Shown here piece after piece: positions 55,001 to 62,874 of a stretch of DNA of 64,000 bases. Position numbers and translations under genes: made by a program. The DNA is from Flavobacterium cucumis (GTDB lineage: Bacteria; Bacteroidota; Bacteroidia; Flavobacteriales; Flavobacteriaceae). The stretch is taken from assembly GCF_900148835.1 (NCBI RefSeq), contig NZ_FRYK01000005.1, positions 62,001 through 126,000 of the forward strand, read 5' to 3'. The notes below the pieces were generated by a model, which had not been told where the DNA came from, did not search any database, and was given only the letters and a program-made list of their open reading frames with translations. Position 1 is the stretch's first letter. Every line of letters starts with the position of its first letter.

Positions 55001-55414
55001 AAACATGGCAAAAGGAATAAAAGTAAAGGGTTGATTGCTGATTTCAATAAAATTAGCACAGCTGTTGGTTGTACTCAAATCTACCTTTAAGCTTTTGGCA
55101 TTGCTGTTCCAAACCACGTCTGCAAACGAGGCAGCATAACCTCCTATTGGGTTTCCAGAACCAATAATCAAATTAACCATTCCGAATGCATCCGTAGTCG
55201 TTTGGATGGTTTCGATATACTCCGATTGTGTATTGTGATCTATAATTGTAAATTTCAAGCAAACAGGTGCCTCTTTAAGGGGTTGGGCCACATTATTTTG
55301 TCCAGGTAACGGTTGGGCCGACGGATTTAAAATAACCGCTTGATACGTAATGCCATTTGTTTGAGAAAAACCAAGAGACACTACTAATACTAGTAGTAAG
55401 TAAAATTTTTTCAT
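52091..55414 (-). CDS. Long fibre protein with coiled-coil repeats and YadA-head-like repeats
   Basis: 1107 residues. Signal peptide KKFYLLLVLVVSLGFSQ. An N-terminal domain to about 170 (GITYQAVILNPSAQPLPG) is common to Bacteroidota collagen-like/trimeric fibres. Six to seven 43-residue repeats (DANHTANQAADVVLQ...TLATTV) with heptad spacing follow, predicted to be coiled coil. Then come two blocks of YadA-head-type repeats (SIAIGSN, AVALGSFAGN, SVAIGNGA, AIGNQSL; about 660-760 and 850-960) and a C-terminal domain VPSATSKVKMYVNGIRIS...LNDRIQFDYAY. YadA-like heads imply trimers. No YadA anchor or T9SS tail is present. A role as surface fibre or adhesin is inferred. It stops 10 bases before the next start. 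Confidence 0.82.
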   Translation of the reverse strand: MKKFYLLLVLVVSLGFSQTNGITYQAVILNPSAQPLPGQNNVAQPLKEAPVCLKFTIIDHNTQSEYIETIQTTTDAFGMVNLIIGSGNPIGGYAASFADVVWNSNAKSLKVDLSTTNSCANFIEISNQPFTFIPFAMFALNSEASEANEAIESALIALQLELDDVQIGVGLGANGFYVVNPNTQYINTATSIAQATEILDAALANLQALVDANHTANQAADVVLQGNINTLATTVTNNATTTNNAITTLQTVVDANHTANQAADVVLQGNINTLATTVTTNATTTNNAITTLQTVVDANHTANQAADVVLQGNINTLATTVTNNATTTNNAITTLQTVVDANQTANQAADVVLQGNINTLATTVTNNATTTNNAITTLQTVVDANHTTNQAADVVLQDNINTLAATVTNNATTTNNAITTLQAVVDANHTANQAADVVLQDNINTLTTTVTNNATTTNNAITALQTEVASNQTANEAADVLLQTNITTVQTAVTANTNAIVLKEDAANKSSDVNLADVTDVKFPTALAVKTYVDTKFSDVAGNYLPLTGGTLSGQLTVPSLVIDNSSIWELRTSGTNFQLFQGGSSARFTMDANGNLGIGENYDPAYKFDVEGDGRFTGSLFANAFVKPGGLASQFLKADGSVDTNEYVIGSTTNIAIGYVAGSGGQGTHSIAIGSNVAQGAQAEGGVAVGYAAAQYNQGENAVALGSFAGNNNQAAYSVALGYDAQASGINSVAIGNGASVATDNTIQLGNATVTNVNTNAAVTANSFVKSGGVATEFLKADGSVDTNEYLTSLSAASSFVDLTTDQTIGGNKNFSNDIRVNGLIIGRGQGQNPENTAIGGGALGTGTGSRNTAVGTAALQNYQGTSFDNNTGVGYFNMIGLTTGYGNTSLGAETMFFVGSGEQNTAIGNQSLFSVTGNFNVALGSRAGNNLGSGSNNTFLGSNARVDDPANGSINNSVAIGSDAVVATSNTIQLGNTSVTNVNTSATVTANAFVKTGGTSSEVLAADGSVLTQGTGILISGGTISVAGGAAVNEAADEYLATVSQTSFTLSHVPSATSKVKMYVNGIRISNTAYTITGDTVNYIPANNGAYALSLNDRIQFDYAY
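54011..54784 (-). repeat. Six tandem 129-bp repeats in the fibre gene
   Basis: Starting from the Asp codon at 54784, six in-frame units of 43 codons follow with few differences, mainly Gln/Asp and His/Gln swaps. A seventh diverged unit begins at 54010. Ala-Ala-Asp and Asn/Thr-rich heptads give a regular coiled-coil rod. Near-identity of the DNA suggests recent expansion. Confidence 0.88.
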
Positions 55415-55420
55415 ATTGTA

Positions 55421-56035
55421 TTATTTTAGAGGGAAATGAAGTCCAAATTGAATTTGATGGGTTACAAAAGCCAGTTGTTCCTCTGAAGAATTCGAAACAT
55501 TGAAAGCTTTTGAAAAATGATAACCAAGACTAATTTTCATAGCGTCAATAACTTGGTATTGCAGTTCCAAACCTACCATCGGTTGCAGCACAAGACCTGA
55601 AAATTCTTCTTGATTTTTTAAATCATAATACATGGTATTAATGAATTGTTCGCCTTTGGTTATGGTAGCCAAGTTAAAGCCTGCTTTAACATTAGCTTTA
55701 AAACCTTTTTCCCATTGAAACAAAGCATACGAAACAGCATTTTGTAAGCCTACATAGTTGGTACGCCAAGAATAGGAAGTTGCCCCATCGGAAGCATTCG
55801 CATTAAACTGATTGAATGTGATACTTCCTAGATAAGAAAACTTCGTGTCTTTGAAGAAGTGTTGATACCCTAATTCGTAAAAATCCCCACTTTCACATCG
55901 AAAATCAGCAGTTGTATTGGATTCTTGAAAATCATAGTGCGTATTGTTCTTACCTGTTTTAATAAAAAACTCTTGGGAAAATAGTGCCGAAACAGAAAAG
56001 ATAAGAAAGAAGAGAGTGCTGTATTTTTTTATCAT
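55421..56035 (-). CDS. Outer-membrane beta-barrel-like protein
   Basis: 204 residues. A signal peptide (YSTLFFLIFSVSALFSQ) is followed by alternating hydrophobic/polar strands (FSYLGSITFNQFNANA, GFKANVKAGFNLA, VGLELQYQVIDAMKISLGYHFSKAF). It ends HQIQFGLHFPLK, close to the aromatic C-terminus of OmpA/OprF-type 8-strand barrels. It overlaps the upstream T9SS gene by 4 bases (ATGA) and precedes the fibre gene by 6 bases, so it may help anchor or assemble the fibre. No specific family is recognised. Confidence 0.7.
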   Translation of the reverse strand: MIKKYSTLFFLIFSVSALFSQEFFIKTGKNNTHYDFQESNTTADFRCESGDFYELGYQHFFKDTKFSYLGSITFNQFNANASDGATSYSWRTNYVGLQNAVSYALFQWEKGFKANVKAGFNLATITKGEQFINTMYYDLKNQEEFSGLVLQPMVGLELQYQVIDAMKISLGYHFSKAFNVSNSSEEQLAFVTHQIQFGLHFPLK

Positions 56036-56598
56036 ATTTTTAAAATTTTAGTGAAAAGATGAAATTGGGAAGTTCTTAGCTGTACCAAATATTCTGCAGC
56101 AGCTAAACGAGATAAATCAAGTGTTAGCAGGTTTCCTACAACGGCTTGCTCGTTTGTAAAAACCAGCCGACCACTCACATCAAAAATCATTACTGATACG
56201 GGAGCATCAATCGAAGTAGAAAATTGGAAGTTAAGTCCCTCAACAAAAGGATTAGGAAAAGAAACTACCGAAACAATTGCCGTTTCGTTCTTCGCAATGT
56301 GGGTGTTCCAAAAAGTTTGTTGAAATCCTTGTTGCACCACAATTCCATCAGAATGATTCCCAGTGGTCGTTTGTTGCCCAATCGTTTGTTGTACCACCAA
56401 GCCCGAAACTGTTTTTTTAGTTGTTCCTTGAGCACTTATCATCTGATGATGCAGGTGTTGGGAAAAAGAATCGGAGAAAGCTAAAAGAAAGATAAAGAAG
56501 AGTGTTGTCCTCAAGTTGAGAGGTTTGCATCCACTCTCCTGAATTTTTGCACAAGAAGACCCTGGCAAATTACGAAAATAACATAATTTTGTTTTCAT
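56032..56598 (-). CDS. Small secreted protein with T9SS type A sorting domain
   Basis: 188 residues. The likely signal segment TLFFIFLLAFSDSFSQ lies at about 32-47, so either a long n-region or a downstream start is used; no better in-frame ATG exists before it. The middle repeats VVQQTIGQQTT and IVVQQGFQQTFW, a pattern common in Bacteroidota surface proteins. The last 80 residues (VVSFPNPFVEGLNFQF ... LVQLRTSQFHLFTKILKI) form the T9SS sorting domain. First gene of the four-gene surface operon, overlapping the barrel gene by 4 bases. Possibly a minor subunit of the fibre. Confidence 0.78.
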   Translation of the reverse strand: MKTKLCYFRNLPGSSCAKIQESGCKPLNLRTTLFFIFLLAFSDSFSQHLHHQMISAQGTTKKTVSGLVVQQTIGQQTTTGNHSDGIVVQQGFQQTFWNTHIAKNETAIVSVVSFPNPFVEGLNFQFSTSIDAPVSVMIFDVSGRLVFTNEQAVVGNLLTLDLSRLAAAEYLVQLRTSQFHLFTKILKI

Positions 56599-56782
56599 AG
56601 GGAAAGGGTTAAAATTTTTAATAAAAATATGTTAAATTCTTACGATAAATTTATTTTTAGAATGTTATTTTTACCGTTTTGTTAATCGATAATATAAAAA
56701 TCATAAGTGTAGTGTTTGGGTTCATAAGTGGTAAAATATTATTTTTAGAAGCCATCCTGTAGGAAACTACAACCACAATTCT

Positions 56783-56790
56783 TAAATTTG
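56783..56790 (+). promoter_or_regulatory. -7 element TAAATTTG of the YbaB gene
   Basis: Exact TAnnTTTG match 25 bases upstream of the chosen start. No clear -33 element. Confidence 0.45.
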
Positions 56791-56815
56791 CTGTCTTAAT
56801 TTAAAATTGAAGCCA

Positions 56816-57139
56816 ATGTTTGGAGATATTATGGGTATGATGGGAAAATTAAAAGAAACCCAACAAAAAGTAGAAGAAACCAAGAAGCGTTTAGACTTTG
56901 TTTTAATCGATGAAAAAAGTAACGATGGCTTATTGGAAGTTACTTTAACTGCCAATAGAAAAATCAAAAACATTTCCATAAGTAATGATTTACTTGCAGA
57001 CAAAGAAATGTTGGAAGATTATTTAGTTACTGTTTTAAACAAGGCCATCGAGAAAGCTACCTCAGTTAATGAAACCGAATTGGCTGCAGTCGCTAAAGAA
57101 GGAATGCCAAACATTCCTGGAATGGACATGTTTAAATAA
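56816..57139 (+). CDS. ybaB: YbaB/EbfC-family nucleoid-associated protein
   Basis: 107 residues from ATG 56816 (a TTG three codons upstream is possible). It has the family layout: helical start [26 protein letters not shown], a central beta segment [17 protein letters not shown], and a C-terminal helix pair [26 protein letters not shown]. YbaB/EbfC dimers bind DNA without strong sequence preference and often sit near recombination or replication genes. It is a single gene here, followed by a long repeat region. Confidence 0.88.
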   Translation: MFGDIMGMMGKLKETQQKVEETKKRLDFVLIDEKSNDGLLEVTLTANRKIKNISISNDLLADKEMLEDYLVTVLNKAIEKATSVNETELAAVAKEGMPNIPGMDMFK

Positions 57140-57653
57140 TTTAAACTTATATTTTAAGTAATATAATCTTTATGACTGGTTTATAGTGTTTTAAGGTAAG
57201 GTTTCTATTCATAAAATCCGTGTTCCAAAAAACTTGAAACTTGAAACTTGAAACAAAAAACCACTTAACCACCAAGCGCACAAAGGATTTACACCAAGCA
57301 CACTAGGATTACTTAAATTTCTCCAATCCGTGTTCCAAAAAAAATCCGTTCCCATCCTCCTTCGCTTTAGCGAATCCGTAACCATCCGCGTTTTGCCAAA
57401 GTAAATCCGCGTCATCCGCGTTCCAAAAAAACATTTTTTTAAACCATAAAAGTCATATAAGAAAAGTATCTGCTCAACGTAACGCTAATTAAAGCTCATA
57501 AAAAATTTTAAAGATTTCTCATATTTCTAAAATCCGTGTTCCAAAAAACTTGAAACTTGAAACAAAAAACCACTTAACCACTAAGCGCACAAAGGATTTA
57601 CACCAAGCACACTAGGATTACTTAAATTTCTCTAATCCGTGTTCCAAAAAAAC

Positions 57654-58133
57654 TTGAAACCTGAAACTTGAAACAAAATGTACAAAATCCGTCCTTATCC
57701 ACCTTCGCTTTAGCGAATCCGTCACCATCCGCGTTTTGCCAAAGTAAATCCGCGTCATCCGCGTTCCAAAACCCAAATTTCTTAACCATGATAAGTCATA
57801 TAAGAAAAGTATCAGCTCAACATAACGCTAATTAAAGCTCATAAAAGATTTTAAAGATTTCTCAAATTTCTAAAATCCGTGTTCCCAAAAAACTTGAAAC
57901 CTGAAACTTGAAACAAAATGTACAAAATCCGTCCTTATCCACCTTCGCTTTAGCGAATCCGTCACCATCCGCGTTTTGCCAAAGTAAATCCGCGTCATCC
58001 GCGTTCCAAAACCCAAATTTCTTAACCATGATAAGTCATATAAGAAAAGTATCAGCTCAACGTAACGTTAATTAAAGCTCATAAAAGATTTTAAAGATTT
58101 CTCAAATTTCTAAAATCCGTGTTCCAAAAAACT
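57654..58133. repeat. Near-perfect 240-bp tandem duplication
   Basis: Bases 57661-57780 and 57901-58020 are identical at an exact 240-base offset, and similarity continues with only a few changes to about 58133. This indicates recent duplication of a whole composite unit of the dispersed repeat family. Confidence 0.93.
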
Positions 58134-58187
58134 TGAAACTTGAAACTTGAAACTTGAAACTTGAAACTTGAAACTTGAAACTTGAAA
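58132..58187. repeat. Heptanucleotide microsatellite (CTTGAAA)8
   Basis: Eight perfect copies of the 7-mer, 56 bp. Shorter runs of the same or one-base-changed 7/8-mer mark the other dispersed repeat blocks in the window. Confidence 0.93.
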
Positions 58188-58368
58188 CAAAAAACCACTT
58201 AACCACTAAGCGCACAAAGGATTTACACCAAGCACACCAAGATTAGTTAAATTTCTAAAATCTGTGTTCTAAAAAACCTGAAACTTGAAACCTCAAACCC
58301 GAAACCCACCCCTAAACAATCCCTTTAAAATTTCTAAATTCTAATTTCTAAATTCTAATTTTATAAAG

Positions 58369-58376
58369 TATCTTTG
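58369..58376 (+). promoter_or_regulatory. -7 element TATCTTTG of pheT
   Basis: Exact TAnnTTTG match 21 bases upstream of the chosen ATG, just after the repeat block. No clear -33 element. Confidence 0.55.
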
Positions 58377-58397
58377 CCGCTTAAAATTCGATACAAA

Positions 58398-60827
58398 ATG
58401 CGTATATCTTACAATTGGTTAAAACAATTTATTAAAACCGATTTAAAATCTGAAGAAATTGCTACTATACTTACCGACCTAGGTTTGGAAGTAGAAGGCG
58501 TTGATCAATACGAAAGTTTAAAAGGTGGATTACAAGGAGTAGTAATTGGTCATGTACTCACTTGTGAGAAACACCCTGATGCGGATAAACTAAAAATCAC
58601 TACGGTTGATTTGGGCGACGGAAACGCACCCGTTCAAATTGTATGTGGCGCTCCGAACGTTGCAGTTGGGCAAAAAGTTCCAGTAGCCACTATAGGAACC
58701 AAGCTTTTTGACAAAGAAGGAAATGCATTCGAAATAAAAAAAGGAAAAATACGAGGACAAGAAAGTCACGGTATGATTTGTGCGGAAGACGAATTAGGCT
58801 TAGGTGATGACCATAACGGCATCATGATTCTAGATGAAGCACTGAAACCAGGAACCCCTGCTTCTAAAGTTTTTGAAATCGAAACTGATGAAGTATTTGA
58901 AATTGGATTGACTCCAAACCGTGCTGATGCGATGTCGCACATGGGAGTAGCCCGTGATTTGCGTGCAGGCTTGTTGCAAAAAGGAACCTCATCAGAATTG
59001 ATTACCCCATCGGTAAGTAAATTCAAAGTTGAAAAACGCACCTTAAAAATTGATGTAAAAGTCGATAACGAAAAATTAGCCCCAAGATATTGTGGCGTTA
59101 CCATTTCTGGGGTAACGGTTAAACCGTCTCCAAACTGGTTGCAAAACCGATTAAAAGCCATTGGATTAACCCCAAAAAATAATATAGTAGACGTTACCAA
59201 TTATGTGTTACACGAATTGGGGCAACCCCTACACGCATTTGATGCCGCACAAATTAAAGGAAATAAAGTAGTGGTGAAAACTGTGGCTGCGGGTACAAAA
59301 TTTAAGACACTTGATGATGTGGAGCGTACCTTACACGAAGATGATTTAATGATTTGCGACGAGAGTGGCCCATTGTGTATTGCGGGCGTTTTCGGAGGAA
59401 AAACATCGGGAGTTTCAGAGAGCACACAAGCTGTTTTCTTAGAAAGTGCATACTTCAATCCTGTTGCGATTCGAAAAACAGCGAAACGTCATGGATTGAG
59501 TACGGATGCTTCCTTCCGTTTTGAAAGAGGAATTGATCCTACCATCACCGAATATGCTTTAAAACGTGCTGCACTTCTTATTCAGGAAGTTGCGGGTGGC
59601 GAAATCACATCAGACATTATCGACATCTATCCTAAGAAAATTGAAGACTTTAGTGTATTTCTTCATTTTGAAAAAGTAAATAAAATTATTGGAGAGGAAA
59701 TCAATCCGGAAACGATAAAAAAGATTTTAGCTTCATTGGATATCAAAGTCAATTCAATTTCCAATGCTAGTTTGGGATTAATTATTCCATCCTATCGTGT
59801 GGATGTTACTCGAGAAATTGACGTTATTGAGGAAATCCTAAGGGTTTATGGATACAATAACATTAAAATTCCTTCTAAATTAAACGCAACGATTTCCAAT
59901 ACTTTGCGAACTGAAGAAACCAATCTTCAAAACATCATTTCTGACCAATTGTGCGCTTTAGGTTTTAACGAAATGATGGCCAATTCCTTGACTTCACCTG
60001 AATATGTGAAACTTTCGGAAAAATTGAAAGAAGAATTTAATGTCATCATGTTGAATCCTTTGAGTAGCGATTTGTCAGCGATGCGTCAATCGTTATTGTT
60101 CTCTGCTTTAGAAGCAATTTCATATAATGTGAACAGAAAGCGAAACGATTTAAAGTTTTTTGAATTTGGAAAGACTTATCACAAACTGCCGGGGGCTTAC
60201 GATGAAGAAAAACACTTGACTTTATCCATTACAGGAAATAGAAATCAAGAAAACTGGTCAAGACCCGTTGAAAAATCGGATTTCTTCTTAATGAAAAGCT
60301 ATGTGCTGAACGTTTTGAGCCGCTTAGGCTTGGATAAAAAAGTAACGGCTTTGCCTTTTGAAAACGATATTTTCTCAGAAGGATTGGCATTAGCTGTTGG
60401 TAAAGAGATTCTTGTTGAATTTGGAACTGTTAAAAAGACTATTTTAAAACACTTCGACATCAAACAAGAGGTTTTATTTGCAGATTTTTATTGGGGAAAA
60501 ATTCAAAAGTACGTTACCAGTAAAATTAAATTCACAGATATTCCTAAATACCCAGAAGTACGTAGAGATTTTGCTCTTTTAATTGACGAATCGGTTACTT
60601 TTGAGCAAATCTATACGCTAGCAAAACAAACTGAAAAAGGAGTTTTAAAGGCGGTAAACCTATTTGATGTTTATGTGGGGACTAATCTTCCAGAAGGTAA
60701 AAAATCGTATGCGGTGAGTTTTATTCTTCAAGACGATTCCAAAACGCTAACCGATGTTCAAATAGACAAAATCATGAACAAGTTGCTAAACAATTTTGAA
60801 ACCCAATTGGGAGCAAGTTTACGATAA
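58398..60827 (+). CDS. pheT: Phenylalanyl-tRNA synthetase beta subunit
   Basis: 809 residues from ATG 58398 (MRISYNWLKQF). The usual domain order is clear. An N-terminal tRNA-binding/OB domain covers about 40-155 (KHPDADKLKITTVDLG, IVCGAPNV). The B3/B4 core has SHMGVARDLRAGL near 180, VDVTNYVLHELGQPLHAFDA near 262, SFRFERGID near 370 and YRVDVTREIDVIEEILRVYGY near 470. The C-terminal ferredoxin-fold anticodon-binding domain has FTDIPKYPEVRRDFALLID near 714. With PheS (not in the window) it charges tRNA-Phe. Essential, monocistronic, with its own promoter and terminator. Confidence 0.97.
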   Translation: MRISYNWLKQFIKTDLKSEEIATILTDLGLEVEGVDQYESLKGGLQGVVIGHVLTCEKHPDADKLKITTVDLGDGNAPVQIVCGAPNVAVGQKVPVATIGTKLFDKEGNAFEIKKGKIRGQESHGMICAEDELGLGDDHNGIMILDEALKPGTPASKVFEIETDEVFEIGLTPNRADAMSHMGVARDLRAGLLQKGTSSELITPSVSKFKVEKRTLKIDVKVDNEKLAPRYCGVTISGVTVKPSPNWLQNRLKAIGLTPKNNIVDVTNYVLHELGQPLHAFDAAQIKGNKVVVKTVAAGTKFKTLDDVERTLHEDDLMICDESGPLCIAGVFGGKTSGVSESTQAVFLESAYFNPVAIRKTAKRHGLSTDASFRFERGIDPTITEYALKRAALLIQEVAGGEITSDIIDIYPKKIEDFSVFLHFEKVNKIIGEEINPETIKKILASLDIKVNSISNASLGLIIPSYRVDVTREIDVIEEILRVYGYNNIKIPSKLNATISNTLRTEETNLQNIISDQLCALGFNEMMANSLTSPEYVKLSEKLKEEFNVIMLNPLSSDLSAMRQSLLFSALEAISYNVNRKRNDLKFFEFGKTYHKLPGAYDEEKHLTLSITGNRNQENWSRPVEKSDFFLMKSYVLNVLSRLGLDKKVTALPFENDIFSEGLALAVGKEILVEFGTVKKTILKHFDIKQEVLFADFYWGKIQKYVTSKIKFTDIPKYPEVRRDFALLIDESVTFEQIYTLAKQTEKGVLKAVNLFDVYVGTNLPEGKKSYAVSFILQDDSKTLTDVQIDKIMNKLLNNFETQLGASLR

Positions 60828-60845
60828 GCAATAAACCTATAGTAT

Positions 60846-60902
60846 AAGTCCGAAACAATCAGCAAATCAAGTAGAAATCGCTGTTGTTTCGGACTTTTTT
60901 TG
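60846..60902 (+). terminator. pheT terminator
   Basis: AAGTCCGAAACAA (60846-60858) pairs with TTGTTTCGGACTT (60884-60896), a 13-bp perfect stem with a 25-base loop, followed by a T run. It also ends the converging SbtA-like gene. Confidence 0.85.
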
Positions 60903-60924
60903 TCCCCTTGAAAAGCCTTGTGTT

Positions 60925-61887
60925 TTACAAATGTTGAACGATATAAAAGTAGATAGGCATCCCAACCGTAATGTTAACCGGAAATGTGATGGCCAATGCC
61001 ATAGGTAAAAACAAACCCGGATTCGCCTTAGGAACAGTTATCTTCATCGCAGCAGGAACCGCTATATAAGAAGCACTTGCTGCCAAAATCGCAAAAATAA
61101 AGCGATTGGATACATCCGCTGTCACAAAGCCACTCAACCAAGCGAAAACAATTCCGTTGCATAAAGGAATCACAAAGGCAAAAGCAAAAGGAAACCAGCC
61201 ATGAGCAAAGAAGGACTTTAATTTTTTACCACTCGTAATTCCCATATCCAATAAGAAAATCGCTAAAAACCCTTTGAATAAATCGTTGGTAAAAGGTTGA
61301 ATGCCTTGTGCATCTTTCTCACTGGTTAAAAAGCCAATAACCAAACTTCCTAAAATCAACAGCACACTCCCATTGGTAAAGGAATGTCGTAAGATTTCTA
61401 TTTTGTTGATTTTTTGGGTTTTCTCTTTATTAAAAATCGATATGAGTACCAATCCCACAATAATAGCAGGCGATTCCATCAAGGCCATAATTGCTACCAT
61501 ATAGCCGTGAAGTGCCAATTGGTGGGATTCCAAATAGGATACTGCGGTTACAAAGGTCACGGCACTAATCGAACCATACGCTGCTGCAATAGCTCCGGCA
61601 TCATATACATTCAATTGGCGTTTTAGAATGAAAAAGGTGTATAGCGGAATCACAATGGCAATTGAAATTCCGAAGAGCATGGACCAAATGATTTCACTGT
61701 TAATCGTTTCATGTGATAATTCTTGCCCCCCTTTAAATCCAATAGCAAATAACAGGTATAACGAAATGAACTTAGAAGAATTGTTGGGAATCTCCAAATC
61801 ACTCTTCAAGCAAACTGCAATAATTCCTAAGATAAAATAAAGTAAAGCCGGATTGGTTAAATTTTCAAATAATAAGCTAAAATCCAT
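60925..61887 (-). CDS. SbtA-like sodium-dependent bicarbonate transporter
   Basis: 320 residues with about ten membrane spans in two inverted halves, matching PF05982 (SbtA). FAIGFKGGQELSHE near 47-60, then AGAIAAAYGSISAVTFVTAVSYLE near 97-120 and YMVAIMALMESPAIIVG near 128-144 are the first-half signature. FLAIFLLDMGITSGKKL near 207-223 and SASYIAVPAAMKITVPKANPGLF near 268-290 mark the second. It takes up bicarbonate with Na+ in cyanobacteria; in heterotrophs it may supply carboxylases. Last gene of a four-gene minus-strand unit, 30 bases after the Sua5-type gene. Confidence 0.88.
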   Translation of the reverse strand: MDFSLLFENLTNPALLYFILGIIAVCLKSDLEIPNNSSKFISLYLLFAIGFKGGQELSHETINSEIIWSMLFGISIAIVIPLYTFFILKRQLNVYDAGAIAAAYGSISAVTFVTAVSYLESHQLALHGYMVAIMALMESPAIIVGLVLISIFNKEKTQKINKIEILRHSFTNGSVLLILGSLVIGFLTSEKDAQGIQPFTNDLFKGFLAIFLLDMGITSGKKLKSFFAHGWFPFAFAFVIPLCNGIVFAWLSGFVTADVSNRFIFAILAASASYIAVPAAMKITVPKANPGLFLPMALAITFPVNITVGMPIYFYIVQHL

Positions 61888-61917
61888 AGTGTGTGGTTAT
61901 GATGTTAATTGTAGGTT

Positions 61918-62868
61918 TCATTTTTTTGAAGCACGTGCTAATCTATCGTTAATCGAAACTCCTAAGCCATATTCAGGCAAGCGTTCGGCAATAATGACCT
62001 CCAGCTTCATTTTATCCAATTGATGCATGGCGTCATAGAGTTTAGAAGCCGCAACTTTTAAATCGCTTTCGGCAGATAGGACGATTTGGTTTTCCCTATC
62101 CAATTGCGGTAAAAACGAATTGAAAAGCAGTAATCCTATGCGTCTTCCCGAATACCAGTCTAGCTCCTCTTGTACATTTCGTGTTAGAATAAAATCGGTT
62201 TTGGGGGCATAATGTTTCCATAGCATTCCCGGGGCTATGGGTTGCTTGTTCTTTTTATTGTATAAGGTCACGGGAGCCACTTTTTCAATTTCTTCTAAGG
62301 CCAGCGCTCCTAAACGATATACCACAACTTTATTGTTATCGAATCCTATGATGGTAGATTCAATTCCAGCTGCACATTCCCCACCTTCCAACACCATGCT
62401 GATTTGATTTCCAAAATACGCTTCTACATGTTGGGCACTTGTTGGACTTATGCTTGTAAAAGGATTTGCACTTGGCGCTACTAAAGGAAATTCCAGCTGT
62501 TTTAAAAGTGTTAAAGCAACAGGATGATTCGGGACACGAACCGCAACTGTTTCTTGGTTTGCGGTGACCAAATCGGGAATATGAGGTTGCTTTTTTAAGA
62601 TGAGTGTCAATGGCCCTGGCCAAAAAGCAGCTGCCAATTCATAAGCCATGGGTGGAATTTCTTGCGCAACATGAACCAAATCTTCAATTCCTTTAATATG
62701 TACAATCAAAGGATTGAATGTGGGGCGCTTTTTTACATCAAATATTTTATGAATGGCTTCGGTTTCAAAGGCATTTCCTGCTAATCCATAAACCGTTTCG
62801 GTGGGAAATCCTATGATGCCCTTTTCGTTCAGATGCTGAACTGCTAAACTAATATCGGTACTTATCAT
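61918..62868 (-). CDS. tsaC: L-threonylcarbamoyladenylate synthase, Sua5 type
   Basis: 316 residues. YrdC domain about 1-185: GIIGFPTETVYGLAGNAF near 17-34, KKRPTFNPLIVHI near 46-58, FWPGPLTLILKK near 86-97, VAVRVPNHPVAL near 107-118 and ESTIIGFDNNKVVVYRLGA near 167-185. The Sua5-specific C-terminal domain follows a PGMLWKHYAPKTDF linker near 208-221. The enzyme makes threonylcarbamoyl-AMP, the first step of the t6A modification at position 37 of ANN-decoding tRNAs. It sits 6 bases downstream of the DUF6671 gene and upstream of the SbtA-like gene, which could link bicarbonate supply to the TC-AMP reaction. Confidence 0.95.
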   Translation of the reverse strand: MISTDISLAVQHLNEKGIIGFPTETVYGLAGNAFETEAIHKIFDVKKRPTFNPLIVHIKGIEDLVHVAQEIPPMAYELAAAFWPGPLTLILKKQPHIPDLVTANQETVAVRVPNHPVALTLLKQLEFPLVAPSANPFTSISPTSAQHVEAYFGNQISMVLEGGECAAGIESTIIGFDNNKVVVYRLGALALEEIEKVAPVTLYNKKNKQPIAPGMLWKHYAPKTDFILTRNVQEELDWYSGRRIGLLLFNSFLPQLDRENQIVLSAESDLKVAASKLYDAMHQLDKMKLEVIIAERLPEYGLGVSINDRLARASKK

Positions 62869-62874
62869 TTCTTT

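Larger units (their letters stand above)
57205..58320. repeat. Long block of dispersed intergenic repeats
   Basis: Non-coding region between ybaB and pheT. It carries the repeat modules of the 20, 26 and 28 kb blocks (ATCCGTGTTCCAAAA, CTTCGCTTTAGCGAATCC, CGCGTCATCCGCGTTCC, (TTGAAAC)n). It also has the CACTTAACCACTAAGCGCAC / GGATTTACACCAAGCACAC module three times and an AGTCATATAAGAAAAGTATC module three times. ORFs within are repeat translations. Confidence 0.88.

Noticed and set aside
57209..57415. 68-codon minus-strand ORF
   Set aside because: Entirely within the dispersed repeat block, with the same translated repeat text as near 20 kb.
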